NCBI GenBank assembly: GCA_033296685.1
Contig: MU854384.1
Location: 62,001-126,000, forward strand
Direction: 5' to 3'
Length of the DNA stretch: 64,000 nt
Source: Parachaetomium inaequale
Taxonomy: Eukaryota; Ascomycota; Sordariomycetes; Sordariales; Chaetomiaceae
Below the pieces are notes generated by a model that saw only the letters and a program-made list of their open reading frames with translations, did not search any database and was not told where the DNA came from. The first letter of the stretch is position 1; every line of letters starts with the position of its first letter. Below are positions 57,685 to 64,000 of the stretch, piece by piece. The translations under genes and the position numbers were made by a program.

Positions 57685-58489
57685 TGTGGCGGTTGTGGGG
57701 TGTGTGTCGGGTCGTGGAAAGTGCGCAGTGGAGAGTGCGCAGTGGTGCGGTGAGGTTGGGTGTGTTTCGTCGTGGAAGTTGGTGGGCTGATTACCGAACT
57801 CGAGTGGCAGAATGGTTAGGAATCGTTCTTTTGTGGGTGCTAGCGTGCTATGCCCGTCGAACCACAAGCGCTAGGCACAATGGAATTCTCGTCGAGAGAA
57901 GAATGAAGCTTTGGTGATCGGGTCGTGGAAGTGGTGGGTTCGACGATGTGGATTTGCGCGAGGGGAGTCGTTCTTTGTGGGATGGTGTTGAGTTCGGTTC
58001 GTGTTCCTCTGAAGGAGCCGTTTTAGTTTCGGGGGAAATGGGTCGAGTTCTTGGTGCAACGATCTGTTTCGTGTTTCGTCGAGCGGCGGGGAAGGTGTCA
58101 AGGTGAGGCAGAGGCGGCAGGGCTGAACAATGTTTTGCGCTCTTGCCAAAAAGTCGAGGTGAAGGAGTTTGAGTGTCACGTGGGGAGGCCGGGAGCTGTG
58201 CGCCACCTGTGGGGACCATGTGGGGTTTTGTCAATGCAGCTGGCGGGCCACAGGTGGGCGAAGCTTGTAGCTGCCCGGTTCTGCCCGGCAGCCCCGGCAG
58301 CTGGAGCTGCAGCGCTTGACGACGAGATGGAAACAGTGGATGCAGCTTGTGCTTCCGGGCTTCCATCCGACCAACTCCCCAACTTCAACATCGAACCAAA
58401 GCGCCACCCCCACAACCGCATCCAGTGTCGAGGCATTTCCGGCACCATGGTGTCGGACCTTCCCAGCATGACCGACCCAATCTGAAATC
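57685..58489. other. Divergent promoter region between DHH1 and the J-protein gene
   Basis: 805 bp with no gene seen. The DHH1 side is GT-rich on the plus strand, like a long leader. Confidence 0.5.
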
Positions 58490-59377
58490 ATGCCTCTCAA
58501 AAAACCATCAGCAACTCTGTGCCGAAGCAGCGGCGTGCTCTCCGCCTTCTCTCCCCGGCCCTCGATCTCGTCGCCATGCTCGCCACGGGGTCGCCGCACA
58601 GCCTCGCCCGCTCTGGGCTGCGCACGACAGCGGCAGTTCTACGCATCCGTGCATGATGGGCAACGGACCGACAAGCGTAGCGCCAGCGATCCGCCGAGGT
58701 GGCCGACGTCTGCGCACCCCACCCCTTACGAGATTCTTGGGCTTCCACGGGACAGCCCCTACAGCAAAGCCCGGTATTTTCAGCTTGCGAAACTCTACCA
58801 TCCCGACCGCCAGTACCACACCGCTGACGACGGCATTCCACATCTGACGAAGCTCGAACGATACCGCCTCGTCGTGGCGGCCAACGAGATTCTCAGCAAC
58901 CCACAAAAGAAGCGCATGTACGATGTCTACGGCTTTGGTTGGGAAAACCAGACCGACCCCCAGACCCGACACCGCGAAGCGGATCGCGCATGGCGGCAGG
59001 AACCGGGGAACCCCAGCATGAACGCAACGTGGGAGGACTGGGAGCGGTGGCACCAGCAAGGTGGCAGCGGCGAGAAGCAGGAGCAAGTGTTCACGTCCAA
59101 CATCGCATTCATGGCCATGATCTCGGTCTTTCTGGTTCTTGGCACGTGGAGCCAGATGACAAGGGCAGGCACAAACTCGGTCAGCCTGCTCGAAATGCGG
59201 GATCAGAAACACGCCGCCATCAGCAAGGAACTGCGGGAGCGACGGAACCAGAAGGTTCGGCTAGACAGGGATGGCAGGGTCGAGAGCTTCCTACGCCAAC
59301 GAGAGTTTGAGAAGTGGCCGTATGATCCGCCCGGACATGGCCTGCCCGCCCCAGGGGGCAGCAAGGTGTCGGACTGA
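58490..59377 (+). CDS. J-domain (DnaJ-like) protein with membrane segment, probably mitochondrial
   Basis: 295 residues, single exon. It is a co-chaperone of Hsp70. The N-terminus is Arg/Ser-rich with almost no acid (KKPSATLCRSSGVLSAFSPR), like a mitochondrial presequence. The J domain (about 78-145) runs from TPYEILGLPRDSPYSKARY through the invariant HPD (LYHPDRQYH) to NPQKKRMYDVYGFGWE. A single membrane helix (about 205-225, IAFMAMISVFLVLGTW) is followed by a basic, coiled C-terminal tail. This layout resembles the fungal J-proteins of the inner mitochondrial membrane, but the exact relative cannot be named. The ATG at 58490 has the context ATCATGC. Confidence 0.87.
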   Translation: MPLKKPSATLCRSSGVLSAFSPRPSISSPCSPRGRRTASPALGCARQRQFYASVHDGQRTDKRSASDPPRWPTSAHPTPYEILGLPRDSPYSKARYFQLAKLYHPDRQYHTADDGIPHLTKLERYRLVVAANEILSNPQKKRMYDVYGFGWENQTDPQTRHREADRAWRQEPGNPSMNATWEDWERWHQQGGSGEKQEQVFTSNIAFMAMISVFLVLGTWSQMTRAGTNSVSLLEMRDQKHAAISKELRERRNQKVRLDRDGRVESFLRQREFEKWPYDPPGHGLPAPGGSKVSD

Positions 59378-60400
59378 TTTTTCCGTTAAGAAGTTGGTCC
59401 CGTACGGCGTTGTTCGCAACAATGTCAACCAACACAAGCCGCGGCCGAGCTTGCTGCGGCGCGCCACCTGTCAGCGATTTAGGTCTACGCTGCCAATCAC
59501 TGCCTTGCATGTTGGCCATAGCATCAACATCAGGCAAGCCCGTCGTGACAGGGGACACTGCCCTGGGCGTGTTCCAGAGAATCACATGGGATAGCTGTCT
59601 CCAGAAGTAAGGAGACCCAAGCCACATGGGAATGTTGGATACTCAATCGAGAATGCGGCGAGACACTCGGACCGAGGGAGCATGTCCAGAAGTCGAGTGA
59701 CTTGCAGGAAATCTGGCGTCGAACTCACGAAGTCCAGCGTTCGAAAAGGAGGAGGGAAAATGCGTGGACGCACTCGGGTCAGCACAGTTCAAGACCAAGC
59801 AGCATGGTAACTTGTATCTTCAGGTCTTTGCTGGTAGTTCAAATTCCGTTCTACCTTATATAGATAAAAGACAACTCGGGAGGATCTCCAAGCTGATCTA
59901 GTCATGGCACCCCGACCTGCTTCTTGTCAAAGAACTCGCGTCAAGGATCAATAAGCAAAGTCGGGCAAACTCGACGAAACAAAGCCTGCCTCGACGGCCA
60001 AAGGCACGGGGCATGGAGAACATCACCTTCAAGTCTAGGTATAATCAAATATTTCAATCTACCCTGACCACCTTCCCGGGGGGCGGTATGATATCTCGCC
60101 TCGCCGCTTCCTCCTCTCTGTTCACGCCGAGCACTCGGCGCCGCCTCAGATTCACTCAGCACTCCCGGAGAACTACCCCGGGATTCAGAATTTTCACCGG
60201 GATTCCTTCTTCCGCTTTCCGCAACCGACCCATTCAAGTTCCTTTACCCTCCCATTCCTACTTACCGAGAGCAGGGAGAGGAGGACCTCGGATCTCTCTG
60301 TTATTTCACATTTCCCGTCATCCGCCTTCTCTTGCCTTCTTCATCCATCGTTCTGCGGGCAGCAGCGTTCCCGTTTTCCCACTCGTCTCCCGCCGAAATC
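59378..60400. other. Intergenic stretch of 1.0 kb
   Basis: 3' region of the J-protein gene and promoter/leader of the 2EXR gene. The part before 60401 is rich in C and T. No gene is seen. Confidence 0.5.
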
Positions 60401-61806
60401 ATGGCCGGCAAGCGCGTTCAGAAGGCTGGCCAGAAAGCCGGTCAGAAGGCTGGTCGGAGGGCTGGTCAGAAGGCCGGCAAGAAAGCCGGCAAGAAGGCTG
60501 GCAAGAAGACTGGCCAGAAGGCCGATCAGCAGCCAGACCAGACTGTCGCCCGATTCCCGAGATTCAAGCAGTTGCCCGCCGAGATCCAGTCGAAGATCCT
60601 CCTCGAGTCAATCGGCAACGACCCCAAATTCCACCTCCTCCAAGTCGCCCGCGTTCAGAACAACACGACGGGAACGTGGAGTTTGGCCTTCTACCCAGTC
60701 ACCAAGAGCCTCGACGAGTCTGGCTACCGGATTTACGACAGACTTGCCACCGTCGATGCCACGGCAGCAGACGCTGTGCGTCATGAAGCGGCGCGGCGGA
60801 AACATAACCAAGACAACCAATACGCCCGGCTGCCCTTCAAGCGCCTGGACGCTCACATCGACGCCGAGAAAGACCTCGTCATTCTCGACTTTGCCAAATC
60901 TGACCGGCGGGCGCTTGGCTACTTCCACCCCGAGAACCAAATCCTGAACGCGACCGGCAAAACGTTCAACGGCGACGCCGTCGCAGCGAAATTCGAAAAC
61001 ATCCAAAGGGTTGCCATCAAGTGGAGCGACCAAGACCACAAATGTCAGGATGTTTGTTGCAATTTCCGCTGCACCAATCCCCTCTATGGTAATCACCAGA
61101 GTCACACCGACTGGCTCATGTGTCCCGAGGAACTCTGCGGTCTTCTGAACTGCTTCCCCAAGCTGCGTGAGGTCTCCATCATTCTGGACACTGCCCGCGA
61201 CGACAAAGAGCAGCAGGACCTCGTCAGCATCTACGTCAAGAATTACTTCACCGGTACGTACAAGTATCATCCATTTTCTCTCTCCTATATCTCCTCCCTT
61301 CTCAAGAAAGTCCAGTCACCCCAGGTCGCCAAACCTCGACGGGAACTTTGCTGACCTGACACGCAACCCCAGGCCCGCCCATGGTGCCGTCCTCGCACCC
61401 TGACCTTCGCTCCCGCGTGTTCCGCGGCGTCGACACCTCCTACATTGAGGTGGACGAGCGCTACATGGAGATGTTTGCCAGCGGTGGCGCAGGGCACGGG
61501 AGCATGAAGCACTTCGCACTCTACCAGTTCTGGATGATCGGCCTTATGATTCAAGACCTGCGGGACTATTACTTGCAGCGGGACGACCCGCAGGGGATTG
61601 AGAACCACTTCACGCAGGAGCAAAACGACGAGCTTGGCAAGATATTCCGGCTCAGCCTGGCACAGAGGAAGGACCTTGTCTTTAAGACTCTGCTTGCCGT
61701 GCCGCCTGCGATGAAGGGCAACTTGAAGTGGGAGGGCAAGGACGAGCATGACTACTTGTATGCTCATCGTCCACCACGCCCACGTGGCTGCATTTGGCTG
61801 TCGTAG
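60401..61806 (+). CDS. 2EXR-domain protein with lysine/alanine/glycine-rich N-terminal repeats
   Basis: Two exons (60401-61253 and 61373-61806) with a 119-bp intron (GTACGT...CCCCAG) give 428 residues. Residues 1-45 are about eleven imperfect KAG[QK] repeats (KAGQKAGQKAGRRAGQKAG-like), strongly basic like a histone H1 tail; nuclear or nucleic-acid binding is plausible. The 2EXR domain follows: FPRFKQLPAEIQSKILLESI, then HLLQVARV and later SDRRALGYFHPENQILNAT. A Cys cluster (CQDVCCNFRC) lies near residue 220. 2EXR proteins are abundant in fungi and related to F-box-like domains; no activity is established. The ATG at 60401 (AATCATGG) is preferred to an in-frame ATG at 60332. A second 2EXR gene follows at 62928. 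Confidence 0.82.
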
Positions 61807-62927
61807 GAATGATGCGAGGATGCGGACGGAAGGGCGTTATATGACGCTGGGTTGGGTGGCTTGGAGAAGGCTTGGGACTCGGAGTTGCTTGATGGCGTTG
61901 GGGGTTTCTTTCGCTCACGGTCTGGTGTCCAGGGTTGGACTTCAAAACAGATTCGTGCCTCTCGGGTTTGGCGCGCCGTTATGGGCCTGGGTGGGAGCTG
62001 GAAGTGATCAGGCAACACGGCACCGTCGTAGGACACTGCACGCAAGACACTGCACGCAAGACACGGGGAGGCGCTCATGAATTTGCAATACTCTTAGCGT
62101 TTACAACATCACGAGTTATGGCCGGGGTCTGTGGAGGACGCTTAGCATAGAGTAATAGGCATGAATCGACACATCCTAGCGGTGTAACTGAGTGACAGCA
62201 TACTGAACATGTGACTGTATCAATGTCTTGCAAGGACTTGTCCTCCACTCGGAGTGATGGCCGGGGGGACGTTGGCCTCATGCAGATCAGATGGAGACTT
62301 AATTAGCACTCAAATTGTTCTCGTCCAAGCTAACGGCACCATGCAGTGTAGCAAACTTCAAACTTTGAACACCTCCACTGTCGTTGATCCTTTATCCTTA
62401 TTTCAATACCAAATCCGTCGGACGAAGATGTCCCATTGACGATAAACCGGCAACCAGAATATCATTTCTCACTTGGATCAATCAAACAGTCCCGTCTGAC
62501 AAAGGCTCACTTTCTAGCCTCGTAGATTCGCAACCACCAACGAAACGCCATGTCTTCTCCCTTCTCACAACCCCTGCCCCTCCGCAACAAACAAAACTAT
62601 ATTGGCATTGATTCAGCCATACTGTCCCGTATCAGCTGACTTGTTCCGGTACACTTCGCTAGGATGGCATTGGGTCAACTAAGTTTGTGGGAGTGTCTGG
62701 ATAAAGATTGTCAAACCAGCACAACGTCTGGGTAATAATGAGTTGTTCTCTTTGCTTCCAACTGTTCGTTTGGCAGCATCCCTACCTCCAATTACATATA
62801 AGTAGAACTTCAAGTTCTGATTACAGCATTCATTTCAAAACCAAGCAGAGTTTGCTATCTCATCGAACATACCACTACCAAGTACTCACAAATCCGCATC
62901 CAGTAAGATCGCCTTGTCCAACCAAAA
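61807..62927. other. Intergenic stretch of 1.1 kb
   Basis: Lies between two same-strand 2EXR genes. The right half (62280-62900) is more AT-rich than most of the window. No gene is seen. Confidence 0.5.
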
Positions 62928-64000
62928 ATGGACGGAACGTTTCCCCAGTTTTCGAGGCTCCCTCAGGAGATACAGGATGACATATGGGAAAAGAGCGTCA
63001 TGAACCCCACCCCCTGTGTACAGGCGCTGGGGTTGTATGTTCTTCCAAGCCAGAGCGAGTTTGAGGACGAGCTGAGGACGAACAAGGAGCTAGCGCAGAA
63101 CACCGAGGCTATCAAGATGATGGAACAAGACTCCGACAAGTTGAGGTTCTTGCTCCCTGCCCCTGAAATGGCTCGGCGCTCCCCGTATTATCGCACCCTC
63201 GTACAGGTGGCACCTGCGAGTGTAGCTGCCAACGAGGCATACGTACGAGTGGTTCAGGCCCGAGCAAGAAAGGAGCTTGCAGAACTAGATGCCCTTGCTT
63301 CCAAGCCTAGCCCCCACGATGCATGGGAGGTTGACGAGAACCAGACAGCCGTCACCATCTTCGCCCTCCTGACACGGCTCAGGGAAGAGGACAGCAAGTA
63401 CACGGAGGTGTTGCCAGACCTGATCATGGGCTCGAGTGGACCGCACCAGATCGCTCCTGTCTTTCTCAACCCGGCCGCTGACATTCTGTGGCTCGACTGC
63501 GGCGCCTTTCGCCCCCGGCCGCACGACATGAGCCGCGCGTCGCACAGGCTGGGCGAGGTGCTTTGCGCAACTGGAGTCTACAATAGGTATCTAGTACCAC
63601 TCCAGCGGCTCGCCATTGAGTTTTCCCAGCCAACATTTGGGAAACGGTGCGACCATTGCGAATACTTGCAGCGCAAGGGCAACGAGTACCAGCGATGGCT
63701 CGACTCATGGCGCAAGAGGTCGCCCGACGACTACACAGTCTGCCTGCTATGCACAGCCCTGGAAAGACCGGAGCTTGCAGATCTCTCTGCGGCCCAGAGG
63801 CAGGAAGCCAAGAAATGGCTCAAGAAGAGCGACGCGAGGGTGCATCTAGAGTTGGCAGACTTGGCCAAGCCTAGCCAAGAGGCAATTCCGTCTGAGCTAT
63901 CCCCCGACGAAGCGAATATCTCTAGCCTCTACAAGCAGGGCTTCCACAAAGCGTACCCCATCCTCCAAAGAGTCTACCGCGCGATGCAAGCAATCCGGAA
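62928..64000 (+). CDS. 2EXR-domain protein (cut by the right edge)
   Basis: The frame is open from the ATG at 62928 (ACCAAAAATGG) to the window end, 357 codons without a stop or intron. The N-terminus FPQFSRLPQEIQDDIWEKSV is the 2EXR signature. Further 2EXR-type landmarks are HQIAPVFLNPAADILWLDCG and YLVPLQRLAIEF. Two CxxC pairs (CDHC near residue 241 and CLLC near 272) are 30 residues apart and could bind one zinc ion; this is inference. It is the second 2EXR protein in tandem with the gene at 60401, but outside the signature the two differ strongly, so this is not a recent duplication. The function is unknown and the C-terminus lies outside the window. Confidence 0.85.
   Translation, partial: MDGTFPQFSRLPQEIQDDIWEKSVMNPTPCVQALGLYVLPSQSEFEDELRTNKELAQNTEAIKMMEQDSDKLRFLLPAPEMARRSPYYRTLVQVAPASVAANEAYVRVVQARARKELAELDALASKPSPHDAWEVDENQTAVTIFALLTRLREEDSKYTEVLPDLIMGSSGPHQIAPVFLNPAADILWLDCGAFRPRPHDMSRASHRLGEVLCATGVYNRYLVPLQRLAIEFSQPTFGKRCDHCEYLQRKGNEYQRWLDSWRKRSPDDYTVCLLCTALERPELADLSAAQRQEAKKWLKKSDARVHLELADLAKPSQEAIPSELSPDEANISSLYKQGFHKAYPILQRVYRAMQAIR

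Noticed and set aside
1..64000. CRISPR arrays, bacterial-type operons, 5S rRNA genes.
   Set aside because: None seen on either strand; the window is clearly eukaryotic nuclear DNA.

Overview
The window is GC-rich nuclear DNA of a filamentous ascomycete, most likely a Sordariomycete and plausibly of the order Sordariales. The evidence is many short introns (about 47-165 bp, GT...AG with CTAAC-type branch points), secreted proteins typical of moulds (glutamic peptidase, DUF1996), a CYP55 nitric-oxide-reductase P450, Zn2Cys6 and C2H2 regulators, a Pth11-like receptor, a pogo/Fot1 transposon with C-to-T mutations like those of RIP, and a HET-S prion-type gene of the kind known from Podospora. Genes are single transcription units on both strands; there are no operons. 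Exon joins were worked out by hand from splice signals and protein continuity.

Left part (1-12.5 kb) is mostly housekeeping: an AMSH-type deubiquitinase (cut by the left edge), a hypothetical protein, prefoldin subunit 6, VPS4 (ESCRT-III ATPase; AMSH and VPS4 both act in endosomal sorting), NOP58 (box C/D snoRNP core) and a large C2H2 zinc-finger protein. From 13 to 22 kb lie a secreted DUF1996 protein, a dual-start P450nor, a hypothetical protein and a 12-cysteine secreted protein, separated by long non-coding stretches.

The middle (23-51 kb) is accessory. It holds a 963-residue ankyrin protein with a fungal immune-type helical N-terminus, a 7-TM rhodopsin/Pth11-like protein followed by about 4 kb of apparently empty DNA, a DUF1993 protein, a DUF1479 dioxygenase-fold protein, and a Zn2Cys6-type regulator whose zinc cluster keeps only half its cysteines. 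The centrepiece is a head-to-head pair at 39.0-43.4 kb. One gene is a NACHT-WD40 NLR whose first 36 residues carry a HET-s-type amyloid motif. The other is a HET-S homologue with a HeLo domain and two copies of the same kind of motif. Such a pair is expected to work as receptor and pore-forming executor of regulated cell death through prion-like templating. A 1.86-kb Fot1/pogo element with perfect 53-bp inverted repeats but a transposase broken by four stops sits just downstream of the HET-S homologue. Beyond it are a glutamic peptidase gene interrupted by a 51-bp poly-C tract and a second helical-domain/propeller gene.

The right part (51-64 kb) has an alpha/beta hydrolase, a small secreted protein, a tRNA-Val(AAC), the DEAD-box helicase DHH1, a membrane-anchored J-domain protein and two neighbouring 2EXR-domain genes, the last cut by the right edge.
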